DNA from: Streptomyces iakyrus
GTDB taxonomy: Bacteria > Actinomycetota > Actinomycetes > Streptomycetales > Streptomycetaceae
DNA length: 64,000 nt
Assembly: GCF_000717055.1 (NCBI RefSeq)
Contig: NZ_JNXI01000011.1
Span: 62,001 to 126,000, forward strand
Direction of reading: 5' to 3'
Shown here one piece after another: positions 33,542-41,181 of the stretch. The first letter of the stretch is position 1. Each line of letters starts with the position of its first letter. A model generated the notes under the pieces. That model was given only the letters and a program-made list of their open reading frames with translations, was not told the DNA's origin and searched no databases. The translations under genes were made by a program, and so were the position numbers.

Positions 33542-33889
33542 ATGGTTTCGCACGCATCCCCGGAACAGGTCGACATCGACGTCCGGGACGAACTCCTGGA
33601 ACCGGATGGAGAATCCGGCGGAGAGCAGCAGATCGTCGATTACACAACGTTCTTCTTCCCCGCGCACGGCGTCTTCGCAAGGCGGCTCATCTGCGGCCCC
33701 ACCCTCAAGTCGTACAGCCGTGCGGTCGTGTCGCTCTGCGAAGTGGACGGGAACAATGTCCCCTTCCGGGGGTTGGCCACGATGAGCGTCGCCAACGTCG
33801 TTCCCCACGACGATGGAATCCTGGAAATAGTGGGATCCATCCAGTGGAACTCCGACATCAAGATACGGGCAAGCGTGCTCTGGCAGTGA
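33542..33889 (+). CDS. Unrecognised 115-residue beta-rich protein, metalloprotease operon gene 1
   Basis: Protein of 115 residues; an upstream in-frame stop makes ATG 33542 the only ATG start. The first 30 residues are acidic and probably disordered (QVDIDVRDELLEPDGESGGEQQ). The rest alternates short hydrophobic strands (DYTTFFFPA, RAVVSLCEVDG, ATMSVANVVPHDDGILEIVGSIQWNSDIKIRASVLW) and should be a small beta sandwich. No signal peptide or membrane segment. I do not recognise the family. It lies 36 bases before a small gene and then a metzincin protease gene, all on one strand, and is probably co-transcribed with them. Confidence 0.65.
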   Translation: MVSHASPEQVDIDVRDELLEPDGESGGEQQIVDYTTFFFPAHGVFARRLICGPTLKSYSRAVVSLCEVDGNNVPFRGLATMSVANVVPHDDGILEIVGSIQWNSDIKIRASVLWQ

Positions 33890-33925
33890 CCGAGATGGGA
33901 GCACGGAACCTTCCGGAGAGAATCA

Positions 33926-34186
33926 GTGCCCGACGACAACGGCGCGAGTGAACAGCGGACACAGGAAAGCCGCATGCTGGACCGGCACCCCGGGCTGCGT
34001 GATTCCGTGGCGTCGCTGCCGGAATTCATCGCCTGGAATGACAGCTTCCCCCTCGTCGAAGTGGACGCGGAGTCGTTCCGGGTGGCCCGGGGTGACCAGC
34101 TCATGGATCGTGACCAGATGATGGTCGAGTGGATAAGGCTTTTCCGGCCGCAACTGTTCGAAGAAGGTGCGGAAAATGACAGATAG
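33926..34186 (+). CDS. 86-residue protein with protease-pro-segment-like motif, operon gene 2
   Basis: Starts at GTG 33926 with CCGGAGAG upstream. The central part reads VEVDAESFRVARGDQLMDRDQ and aligns without gaps to IVIDGQVFYRVEGDLLLDADE at the N-terminus of the metalloprotease encoded next (shared D, F, GD, L, D, D plus several conservative pairs). It could be a free-standing copy of the protease pro-segment, and so an inhibitor, chaperone or substrate; that is inference. It ends 11 bases inside the protease gene, indicating translational coupling. No homologue is known to me. Confidence 0.7.
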   Translation: MPDDNGASEQRTQESRMLDRHPGLRDSVASLPEFIAWNDSFPLVEVDAESFRVARGDQLMDRDQMMVEWIRLFRPQLFEEGAENDR

Positions 34187-35000
34187 CTCCGAGGTACGGC
34201 GGCCCGAGATCGTGATCGACGGCCAGGTGTTCTACCGGGTAGAGGGTGACCTGCTGCTCGACGCCGACGAACTCGATGTCTACATCGAGGCGCAGAAGGC
34301 ACTGCGGGCACAGCGCGAGGCCGCCCGGCAGCTGGCACGGACAGGGGTGGGCACCATCGGCAGCGGTATCAGTCCGCTCGGGCAGCCGAGCAGCGGTCTG
34401 CTCGGCATCATGCAGGACGGCAGGATCGTCCGCTGGGAACCGGGCACGGTCCTGAAGTACTGCGTCCTGCGCAAGACCTTCCCGGAGCGGGAGTGGTACG
34501 AGTCGGTCGTCGAGAACATGCGACGCGCCACCGACGACTGGTCGGCGACCTGCGGCGTGCAGTTCGAGCACGTCGAAACCGCCGACGACAGTGATGCGCT
34601 GCGGCCGCCCGAAGTCGTCTTCCCGGTGCGGCACCTCGACTCCGGGGGCCAGTTCATCGCCGCGGCGTTCTTTCCCAACGACCCGGAGAACCGCAGGCGC
34701 GTTTTCATCGACCCGTCGTACCAGACCACCAGTTTCGACCGCGTAGGCGTACTACGGCATGAGTTGGGCCATGCCATCGGCTTCCGGCACGAACACATCC
34801 GCTCGGGCGCGCCCGCCGTATGCCCCGACGAATCCACCGAGGGAACGGTGGACCTGACGCAGTACGACCCGCAATCCGTCATGCACTACTTCTGCGGTGG
34901 GCTGGGATCGCGGGAACTCGCCATCTCCGAAATCGACCGGGTGGGTGCCCAGAAGGTCTACGGGCCTCCGCTGACCGGTTTCAACCTCCTCGCCGCCTGA
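34176..35000 (+). CDS. Metzincin-type zinc metalloprotease without export signal, operon gene 3
   Basis: Protein of 274 residues from ATG 34176 (GAAGG eight bases upstream). Residues 10-50 carry a pro-segment-like motif (IDGQVFYRVEGDLLLDADELDVY). The catalytic domain has the full metzincin zinc site HELGHAIGFRHEH and the Met-turn SVMHYFCGG, as in matrixin/astacin-like peptidases (M10/M12/M57 groups). A Cys is present in YCVLRKTF before the catalytic core and could act as a switch. There is no signal peptide, so the enzyme is either cytoplasmic or exported by another route. Its targets are unknown; the two upstream genes are likely partners. Confidence 0.85.
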   Translation: MTDSSEVRRPEIVIDGQVFYRVEGDLLLDADELDVYIEAQKALRAQREAARQLARTGVGTIGSGISPLGQPSSGLLGIMQDGRIVRWEPGTVLKYCVLRKTFPEREWYESVVENMRRATDDWSATCGVQFEHVETADDSDALRPPEVVFPVRHLDSGGQFIAAAFFPNDPENRRRVFIDPSYQTTSFDRVGVLRHELGHAIGFRHEHIRSGAPAVCPDESTEGTVDLTQYDPQSVMHYFCGGLGSRELAISEIDRVGAQKVYGPPLTGFNLLAA

Positions 35001-35007
35001 CGGACTT

Positions 35008-35035
35008 GCCCGCGGCGCCACATGGCGCCGCGGGC
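35008..35035. terminator. 12-bp perfect stem-loop after the metalloprotease operon
   Basis: GCCCGCGGCGCC (35008-35019) and GGCGCCGCGGGC (35024-35035) are exact reverse complements with a 4-base ACAT loop, eight bases after the protease stop and before the convergent deacetylase gene. Very stable, symmetric, and probably bidirectional. Confidence 0.8.
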
Positions 35036-35080
35036 AGCGGCCGGCCACGGACCGGGACACCGCATCAACGGTCGGGCGGG

Positions 35081-35914
35081 TCAGCGAAGTCCGGCGAAGA
35101 GGTCGTTCTCGGGTGTGGCCGCGCCGGTGGTGTCCTGGACGCGCAGGAAGGTCTCCATGCCCATCAGTTCGCCGAACCTCTCCTTGCCCATCCTGAGGAA
35201 GAAGATGTTCTCGCCCTGACTGGCGTGCGCGGCCAGCGCGTCGAACTTCTGGCCGCTGAACGCGGTGGTGTCCACCCATGTGGTGATCTCATCGTCGGGG
35301 AGGCCGATCTCGGCCAGCGCGGCGGCCTCGGCAGGATCCGGCTCCGGCATGTCCTCACCGAACTCGCTCATGAGCTCGCCGAACCGCCGCATCATCGAGC
35401 GGGGCATCGTCGTCCAGTACACCTTCGGTGACAGCGTGGTCATCTCCAGCGCCGCCATGGTGATGCGGTGGGCCTGGATGTGGTCAGGGTGACCGTAGAA
35501 GCCGTTCTCGTCGTAGGTGACGACCACATCGGGCCGATAGTGCCGCATGAGTTCCGCGAGCCGGGCCGCACCTTCCTGCACGGGGGTCTGCCAGAAGGCA
35601 CCGGGGGCGTCGTTGCTCGGCCAGCCGGCCATTCCGGAGTCAGCGTAGTCCAGCATCTCCAGATCACTGATCTTCAGCACGTCACAGCTCGCCTGGAGTT
35701 CTTGACGGCGCATCAAGGCGACGGCCGCCGAATCGTGTCCGGGATCCCCGGGCTTGACACCCCCCGGTCCGTCACCGCAAGCACCGTCGGTGCATGTCAC
35801 GAGAACCGTACGGATGCCTTCCGCCGCGTACCGCGCGAGGACACCGCCGGTTCCGGTGGCCTCGTCGTCGGGGTGCGCGTGCACAGCCATGAGCGTCAAA
35901 GGCCGGTCGGTCAT
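35081..35914 (-). CDS. LmbE/PIG-L-family deacetylase (MshB/Mca-like)
   Basis: Protein of 277 residues from ATG 35914 (AGGAGG nine bases upstream). Zn ligands are in AVHAHPDDEATGTGG and GFYGHPDHIQAH; the region TCTDGACGDGPGGVKPG and the C-terminal part match actinobacterial N-acetylglucosaminyl-inositol deacetylase / mycothiol-S-conjugate amidase relatives. It removes an acyl or acetyl group from an amino sugar. Whether it serves mycothiol metabolism or a specialised glycoside is not clear; no mycothiol genes are adjacent. Confidence 0.88.
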   Translation of the reverse strand: MTDRPLTLMAVHAHPDDEATGTGGVLARYAAEGIRTVLVTCTDGACGDGPGGVKPGDPGHDSAAVALMRRQELQASCDVLKISDLEMLDYADSGMAGWPSNDAPGAFWQTPVQEGAARLAELMRHYRPDVVVTYDENGFYGHPDHIQAHRITMAALEMTTLSPKVYWTTMPRSMMRRFGELMSEFGEDMPEPDPAEAAALAEIGLPDDEITTWVDTTAFSGQKFDALAAHASQGENIFFLRMGKERFGELMGMETFLRVQDTTGAATPENDLFAGLR

Positions 35915-36286
35915 GAAGCAGTCCTCCTGCAGACATATGTCGTGATCAAAGTGCTCGGCGAGCCACCACACACCTGGTGCCCGGATCCCCGCAGGGTGGA
36001 CGACCTCACGGTCTCCGTGCTTCCCCGCCCGCGCGGCGCCGGTCCCTCGGACCATGCAACCGCGCCGACCGGTCCGGCTGTTCCCCGCACGGCTGGAAGG
36101 GCCACATATGAGGCGTGGCGGAATGCGGCCCTCGGCATGAGCGTCGGGTCGCAGGCGGCCTGACGGCCCGGCGCCCCACCGCCTGGCCGCGTGGCCGCCT
36201 GGCCGCAGAGCAGCGCCGGCCGGGGCCCGACGACGACACGCCCCCGGATCAGCGCCCCGCGCCGCTCGACCGCGAGAATTCCTCCC
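35915..36286. other. Intergenic region between divergent genes
   Basis: No intact gene seen. It should hold promoters for the deacetylase (minus) and acyl-CoA-dehydrogenase-like (plus) genes. Near 36179-36205 GCCTGGCCGC is repeated in tandem with a related GCGTGGCCGC unit between. A plus-strand open stretch to 36163 has ordinary-looking composition but no homology I recognise. Confidence 0.4.
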
Positions 36287-37336
36287 ATGACCACCACACC
36301 CCATCCCCTCGTCACCGGCGCGCAGCGACTGGCGCGCGATCTCCTCGTCCCACAGGCCGAGCGCGTCGACCAGGAGGGGGTGCCCGCGAGCCATGTCGAG
36401 GCGGTGAAGCGGGCAGGGCTGCTGGGGGTGGTCGCGCCGCGGGAGTACGGCGGGGCGGACGCGCCCGTGGCCGTGGCGCGGGAGACCGCGGAGATCCTGG
36501 CCGGGGCGTGCTGCTCCACATGGTTCGTGCAGACACAGCACCACACGCCGGTGAAGCTGCTCACCACCTACGACTCCCCCGTCCGGGAGAAGCTGCTGCG
36601 CCCGCTGGCGACCGGCGAGCTGATGGCCGGCATCGCGTTCGCCCACGTCCGTGCCTTCCCCCGGGTGCCCGTGCGGGCCGTCGCAGAGAAGGGCGGCTGG
36701 CGGTTCGAGGGCCGGGTGCCCTGGTACACCGGCTGGGGGCTGAACGACGTGATGCTGCTGGCCGGGGTGACGGACTCGGCCGAGGTGGTGTTCGTGTTCG
36801 CCGAGGCCCGCGAGCAGCCGGGGCTGACGCCCTCGGCGCCGATGCGGCTCGCGGCCCTCACCGCCGCGCGCACGGTGTCCCTGGAGCTGGATGGCCTGTG
36901 GGTTCCGGACGAGTCCGTCGTGCTGCGCACCACGCAGGAGGAATTCGCTCTGGTCGACCTTCCCCGGGCCGCCAACGCCAGTCCGGCCGTGTTCGGGGTG
37001 GCGGACGCGGCGCTCGACCTGGTGGCGCGGAGCCCGGACGGCGAGGAGACGGCCCGGTCGCTGCGGGCCCGGCTCGACGAGATCCGGCGGGAGGCCTACG
37101 CGCTGGCCGACCAGCCCGCCGCGCCCGGCTGCGTACCGGAGCGACTGGCCGTGAAGACCCGCGCGTACGACCTCCTGCGCACCGCCACCACCGCTGCGAT
37201 CGTGGCCGGAGGCGGGCGCGCCATGGACCTCGGCAGCCGGGCGCAGCGGCTGGCGCGCGAGGGGATGTTCCTGCTGGTGCAGGGCCAGACGGCCGAAGCG
37301 CGCCGGAGGCACCTCGGCTCGCTGGCGTCCGGCTAG
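36287..37336 (+). CDS. Acyl-CoA-dehydrogenase-family flavoprotein (monooxygenase-like)
   Basis: Protein of 349 residues. It shows the family entry AGLLGVVAPREYGGADAPVAVARETAEILAGACCSTWFVQTQHHTPV and a C-terminal helical bundle (AYDLLRTATTAAIVAGGGRAMDLGSRAQRLAREGMFLLVQGQT). The usual catalytic Glu loop of true dehydrogenases is not evident, and the short length and HPAH-like entry suggest a flavin-dependent hydroxylase/monooxygenase such as DszC/HsaA relatives. The sulfonate monooxygenase genes 1.3-3 kb downstream make a sulfur-scavenging role conceivable. Its stop overlaps the convergent serine hydrolase stop (CTAG). Confidence 0.8.
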   Translation: MTTTPHPLVTGAQRLARDLLVPQAERVDQEGVPASHVEAVKRAGLLGVVAPREYGGADAPVAVARETAEILAGACCSTWFVQTQHHTPVKLLTTYDSPVREKLLRPLATGELMAGIAFAHVRAFPRVPVRAVAEKGGWRFEGRVPWYTGWGLNDVMLLAGVTDSAEVVFVFAEAREQPGLTPSAPMRLAALTAARTVSLELDGLWVPDESVVLRTTQEEFALVDLPRAANASPAVFGVADAALDLVARSPDGEETARSLRARLDEIRREAYALADQPAAPGCVPERLAVKTRAYDLLRTATTAAIVAGGGRAMDLGSRAQRLAREGMFLLVQGQTAEARRRHLGSLASG

Positions 37337-38535
37337 CCGAGGCGGAGCGCGGCCGGCGCCCGGTGCGTCCGGGACGGGACCTTCCCGCAGAACTCGGCTT
37401 CGATGACGTCGATGTAGAGCGAGGAGTCCGGGAGCCAGTCGCCGTTGATGTTGAAGGTGAGCTGGTGCTCACCGTCCTCGGTGCCGACCATCGCGGACAG
37501 GGAGCCGTTCGTACGGCCGCTCTTGCCGACCACCTTCACACCGCAGGACAACCGCGCGAACTCGACTCCGAGTCCGAAGCCGATGCCGTGGCCGGCCGGG
37601 ACCTCGTCGAACATCTCTTTCGTCTGCCGCGGGGGCAGCACGTCACCCTTGACCAGGGCCCGTTGGAAACGGTTCAGGTCGCCGCTGGTGGAAATGACGT
37701 CACCGGCCGCGCCCAGCCAGGTCATGTTCTGCTCGGTGGCGTCGTGGATCTCTGCGTCGGGCGTGTCCTGGTGGAGCCGGGAGTAGCCGACGGGGTGCGG
37801 CTTCGGCATCTCGGGTGATGTGCCCGGGAACGACGTTCCGCGCAGTTTCAGGGGCCGGATGATGCGACGGGTGATCTCCTGGGCGTAGCCACGGCCGGTG
37901 ACCTTCTCGATGACCATGCCGGCGACGATGAAGTTGGTGTTCGAGTACGCCGGTTCGTTGTCCGGGCCGGGCCGCGGTGGGCGCCGCAGGGCGATCGCCA
38001 CCAGTTCCTCGGGTGTGTGGGTGTCGTACCGGTGTTCCAGGAATCCGGGCCCCGCGGCGTCGTGGATGAAGTCGGGGTCGTCGGTGTGGTTCGGAACGCC
38101 ACTGGTGTGGTTGAGGAGTTGGCGCAGCGTCACCTTGCTGCCGTCATAGCCGTTGCCGTGCACCAGGCCCGGCAGCCATCGCTCGACCGTGTCGTCCAGG
38201 TCCAGTCTGCCTTCCGCCTCCAGTTGGAGCAGGACGGTCGCGACGAACGTCTTGGTGATGCTGGCCCCGCGGAAGTGCTCGCCGGGTGTCCGCTTGCGGC
38301 CCGAGCCGGTGTCCGCGTGGCCGGCGCGTCCGAACCAACTCCCCTTGCTGTCATGGACCGTGGCCGCCGCTCCGGGGAGTCCGCCCTTCTCGACGAGAGC
38401 GCGTAACGCGCTCCGGGTGGCCTCGTGGCCGTGCGTCGGTCCTGCCGCCTGCGCTGCCGGGGCGAGGGCCGCCGTACCGGCGGACAGCGCCACGGCCAGG
38501 GCGATCGCGACGGTGCGTGCGGCGCGCTGCTGCAT
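37333..38535 (-). CDS. Secreted serine hydrolase, beta-lactamase class C / DD-peptidase fold, TTA-containing
   Basis: Protein of 400 residues from ATG 38535. Signal peptide (VAIALAVALSAGTAALAPAAQAA). Catalytic motifs: SITK (Ser nucleophile and Lys), YSNTN (Tyr-x-Asn) and GKSGRTNG in the third position, as in the Streptomyces R61 DD-peptidase group; HTSGVPNHT is also typical. It probably trims peptidoglycan peptides or acts as an esterase outside the cell. A TTA leucine codon at 38404-38406 (residue 44) makes translation bldA-dependent. The AGGAGG ribosome binding site is half buried in a large stem-loop just upstream. Confidence 0.87.
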   Translation of the reverse strand: MQQRAARTVAIALAVALSAGTAALAPAAQAAGPTHGHEATRSALRALVEKGGLPGAAATVHDSKGSWFGRAGHADTGSGRKRTPGEHFRGASITKTFVATVLLQLEAEGRLDLDDTVERWLPGLVHGNGYDGSKVTLRQLLNHTSGVPNHTDDPDFIHDAAGPGFLEHRYDTHTPEELVAIALRRPPRPGPDNEPAYSNTNFIVAGMVIEKVTGRGYAQEITRRIIRPLKLRGTSFPGTSPEMPKPHPVGYSRLHQDTPDAEIHDATEQNMTWLGAAGDVISTSGDLNRFQRALVKGDVLPPRQTKEMFDEVPAGHGIGFGLGVEFARLSCGVKVVGKSGRTNGSLSAMVGTEDGEHQLTFNINGDWLPDSSLYIDVIEAEFCGKVPSRTHRAPAALRLG

Positions 38536-38543
38536 GATGGCCT

Positions 38544-38588
38544 CCTGGTCACCGAGAGGGCGGCGGGCCCGCCCTCTCGGTGACCAGG
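38544..38588 (-). promoter_or_regulatory. 20-bp perfect stem-loop at the serine hydrolase ribosome binding site
   Basis: Bases 38544-38563 pair without mismatch to 38569-38588 around a 5-base loop. On the minus strand the 3' arm ends inside the AGGAGG (38541-38546) that precedes the ATG at 38535. It lies 50 bases after the ssuD stop, so it may also serve as the ssuED terminator. Confidence 0.75.
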
Positions 38589-38638
38589 ACGCCCAAGTCC
38601 CTTGCCAGGGTTGATCTTTGCGTGCGATCCGCGAGGTG

Positions 38639-39790
38639 TCAGCTCGCGACCGGCACGAACGGAGCCTGAGCGGCGGGAGCGGTCTCCCGGCCCGCGGGGT
38701 GCCGCCACAGTCCCTGCGCGGCGAGGCGCGGCAGGACGCCCTCGCCGAACCAGTACGCCTCCTCCAGGTGCGGATAGCCGGAGAGGATGAACTCGTCGAC
38801 CCCCAGGGCGTGGTACTCCCTGATCCGCTCGGCCACCTCGTCGTGGCTGCCGACCAGGGCGGTGCCCGCCCCGCCGCGCACCAGGCCGATTCCGGCCCAC
38901 AGGTTGGGGTGGATCTCCAGGCGGTCGCGGCGGCCGCCGTGCAGGGCGAGCATGCGCTGCTGCCCCTCGGACTCGCTGCGGGCGAGGCCGGCCTGCACCG
39001 ACGCCACCACCTCCGGGTCGAAGCCGTCGAGCAGTCGGTCCGCCTCGGCCCACGCCTGTTCGGCGGTGTCGCGGGTGATGACGTGCAGCCGGATGCCGAA
39101 GCGCAGGGTGCGGCCCTGTGCTTCGGCCAGCGACCGGATCCGGGTGATCTTCTCGGCGACCTGGGCGGGCGGTTCGCCCCAGGTGAGGTAGACGTCGGAG
39201 TGGCGGGCGGCGATCTCACCGGCGATGGGCGAGGAGCCGCCGAAGTAGACCTCGGGCACGGGGTCGGGAACTCGGGCCGGCGCCGCGCCTTCCACCCGGA
39301 TGTGCTCGCCGTGCAGGTCGACGGTCCTGCCCTCCCACAAGCCCCTGAGGACGTGCAGGAACTCGCCGGTGCGGCGGTATCGGCCGTCCTTGTCCAGGAA
39401 GTCCCCGAAGGCGCGCTGCTCCTTGTTCTCGCCGCCGGTGACGACGTTGAGCAGCAGCCGGCCGCCGGTCTGCCGCTGGAAGGTGGTGGCCATCTGCGCG
39501 GCGAGCGTGGGTGAGATCAGCCCCGGCCGGAAGGCGACGAGGAACTTCAGGCGTTCGGAGTGCTGGGCGACCATCGCCGTGGTGAGCCACGCGTCCTCGC
39601 ACCAGGCGCCGGTGGGCGTGAGGGCACCCGCGAAGCCCACCTCCTCGGCGGCCCGGGCGATCTGGCTCAGGTACGCGACCGTCGGCGGCCGGTCCCGCCC
39701 GGACGCGGTGGCCGGGGTGCCGTGACCGCCGCCGACGACATGGCGGCTGTCGCCGTTGGTGGGCAGGAACCAGTGGAAGGTGAGGGACAC
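38639..39790 (-). CDS. ssuD: FMNH2-dependent alkanesulfonate monooxygenase
   Basis: Protein of 383 residues from GTG 39790 (GGAGA upstream). Luciferase-like fold with the SsuD signatures FHWFLPTNGDSRHVVGG, RPGLISPTLAAQMATTFQRQTGGRLLLNVVTGG, GRYRRTGEFL and PEVYFGGSSP. It uses reduced FMN and oxygen to release sulfite from alkanesulfonates, supplying sulfur. It lies 40 bases downstream of the FMN reductase gene ssuE, in one operon with a leader peptide upstream. No SsuABC transporter genes are in the window. Confidence 0.93.
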   Translation of the reverse strand: MSLTFHWFLPTNGDSRHVVGGGHGTPATASGRDRPPTVAYLSQIARAAEEVGFAGALTPTGAWCEDAWLTTAMVAQHSERLKFLVAFRPGLISPTLAAQMATTFQRQTGGRLLLNVVTGGENKEQRAFGDFLDKDGRYRRTGEFLHVLRGLWEGRTVDLHGEHIRVEGAAPARVPDPVPEVYFGGSSPIAGEIAARHSDVYLTWGEPPAQVAEKITRIRSLAEAQGRTLRFGIRLHVITRDTAEQAWAEADRLLDGFDPEVVASVQAGLARSESEGQQRMLALHGGRRDRLEIHPNLWAGIGLVRGGAGTALVGSHDEVAERIREYHALGVDEFILSGYPHLEEAYWFGEGVLPRLAAQGLWRHPAGRETAPAAQAPFVPVAS

Positions 39791-39830
39791 GGGGTCTCCG
39801 ATCGAGGGGTGGTGCGGCGAGGGGGCGGGG

Positions 39831-40385
39831 TCAGCCGGCGACGGCAAGCAGCGGGGTGCGGCCGAGGGCGGCGGAGAACTGGTCGACCACCTGGCCGAGT
39901 GCCTCGGTGGCGGCCGGCGCGACGGCCAGGGAGCCGTCGTCCTGCACGGCGAGGTCCTTGTCGACGGTGAACCAGCCCTGCACGATGTGGGCCGCGCCCA
40001 TGGAGGTGAGGACCGGGCGCAGCGCGTAGTCGATGGCCAGGACATGGGCGACGCTGCCGCCGGTGGCGAGCGGCAGCACGGTCTTCCCGGCGAGGGCGTA
40101 CTGCGGGAGCAGGTCCAGCAAGGCCTTCAGGACACCGGAGTATGACGCCTTGTACACGGGGGTGCCGACGACGACGCCGTCGGCCCGCGCGAACAGCTCG
40201 GTGGCCTCGACGATGGCGGGGTGGCGGAAGTCCGCGCCGAGGAGGGCTTCGGCGGGGATCGTACGGACGTCGAGCGGAATCACGTCGTGGCCCTGGGCCA
40301 CAAGCCGCTGGTCGAGGTGGCGCAGCAGCCGGCTGGTGCGGGAGGAGGCGGAGGGGCTGCCGGAGACGGACAGGACGGTGGCCAT
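39831..40385 (-). CDS. ssuE: NAD(P)H-dependent FMN reductase
   Basis: Protein of 184 residues. Flavodoxin-like fold: VLSVSGSPSASSRTSRLLRHL is the phosphate-binding loop, and GVVVGTPVYKASYSGVLKALLDLLPQYALAGKTVLPLATGGS the family hallmark. It supplies reduced FMN to the monooxygenase encoded next. GAAGAGAGAA precedes ATG 40385. Between this start and the leader peptide stop lie about 190 bases in which sulfur-dependent control could act. Confidence 0.93.
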   Translation of the reverse strand: MATVLSVSGSPSASSRTSRLLRHLDQRLVAQGHDVIPLDVRTIPAEALLGADFRHPAIVEATELFARADGVVVGTPVYKASYSGVLKALLDLLPQYALAGKTVLPLATGGSVAHVLAIDYALRPVLTSMGAAHIVQGWFTVDKDLAVQDDGSLAVAPAATEALGQVVDQFSAALGRTPLLAVAG

Positions 40386-40576
40386 GGGTTCTCTCTTCCG
40401 GGAGAGGGCGCGACTGCGCGGGGCACCACCGAATTCGGGGACGCCACTGCAAAAGGGCGTGCTGGAGCGCCGAATTCAGGCGTGAGGGAAATTCACCGCA
40501 CAGGGCGTCCTCTCGGCACGACGAGAGTCGTCCGACGGCGGATGAGGCGGTGAGAAGAAACGGCGAGCCGGAAGAC

Positions 40577-40660
40577 TCAGGCTGCGGCGCGACAGGAGGC
40601 GCTGGAGACGCGCGCGAGGTCGACGTGGCGTCGCCGCGTGAGGTCCAGTCGCATGGTCAT
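40577..40660 (-). CDS. Cys-containing leader peptide of the ssu operon
   Basis: A 27-codon frame from ATG 40660 (second ATG 40654) to TGA 40577-40579. It reads MRLDLTRRRHVDLARVSSA and ends SCRAAA. I recognise this as the actinobacterial leader peptide (LTRRRHVDLARxxSxxC) found before sulfur-assimilation genes, where translation across the Cys codon is thought to sense cysteine supply. It lies 190 bases before ssuE. No ribosome binding site is visible, so it may be translated from a leaderless message. Confidence 0.85.
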   Translation of the reverse strand: MTMRLDLTRRRHVDLARVSSASCRAAA

Positions 40661-40697
40661 GCCATGGATCGTGGCAGTGGGAGACGACGCCCGTCAA

Positions 40698-40737
40698 GAA
40701 ATCCGCGGCCCATCTCGTATCCCGGACCGCGGATTTC
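40698..40737. promoter_or_regulatory. Operator-like palindrome upstream of the ssu leader
   Basis: GAAATCCGCGG (40698-40708) and CCGCGGATTTC (40727-40737) are exact reverse complements with an 18-base spacer, 38 bases upstream of the leader peptide start. The site is well placed for a repressor or activator of the sulfonate operon; which protein binds it is unknown. Confidence 0.65.
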
Positions 40738-40776
40738 ACGAAAGGCGGCCTGAAAGGCCGTGCGGGGCGGAGGAAT

Positions 40777-40953
40777 TCAGTCCTCGTCCGCCGGGACGAC
40801 CACGAGGAAGGCGTCCGACTCCAGATCCATCACGACGGTGGCGGCCTCGCCCTCGGCGCGGCGGCGGGCCGCGTACTCCTCCGCGGGCCACGATCCGCGC
40901 GGAGACCCCGCCGGGAACCGCTCCAACACCTTCGCGCTGATGGCCGCAGTCAC
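40777..40953 (-). CDS. Uncharacterised 58-residue protein
   Basis: Small gene from GTG 40953 with GGGGAGGG upstream. The product contains AKVLERFPAGSPRGSWPAEEYAARRRAEGEAATVVMDLESDAFLVVVPADED: a short helical region and an acidic strand-rich end. No signal or membrane segment. Good codon usage and ribosome binding site support it as real; I cannot assign a family or role. It lies just upstream of the ssu regulatory region on the same strand. Confidence 0.6.
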   Translation of the reverse strand: MTAAISAKVLERFPAGSPRGSWPAEEYAARRRAEGEAATVVMDLESDAFLVVVPADED

Positions 40954-41181
40954 GTCCGCTGCCCTCCCCTGTCCCGCGCCGCCCGCCGGGCGACGTCGAT
41001 CGGTCGCTGTCGTACACATCCGGATGCCCCCGATCCGGCCGGCCATGTACCGCCGGGTAGATTCCCTGCCTTTCACAGACCCCTACACATAAAGAGGACA
41101 TAAGAGCAGAATGATGCTTACGCGGCGTTTACCGCATACCCCTCCAGACGCGGGCGCCCTGCACCATGAAGGAGACGAGTC

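Noticed and set aside
36115..36286. Extra gene upstream of the acyl-CoA-dehydrogenase-like gene
   Set aside because: The open frame there is Arg/Gly/Ala-rich, has no ribosome binding site and matches nothing I know.
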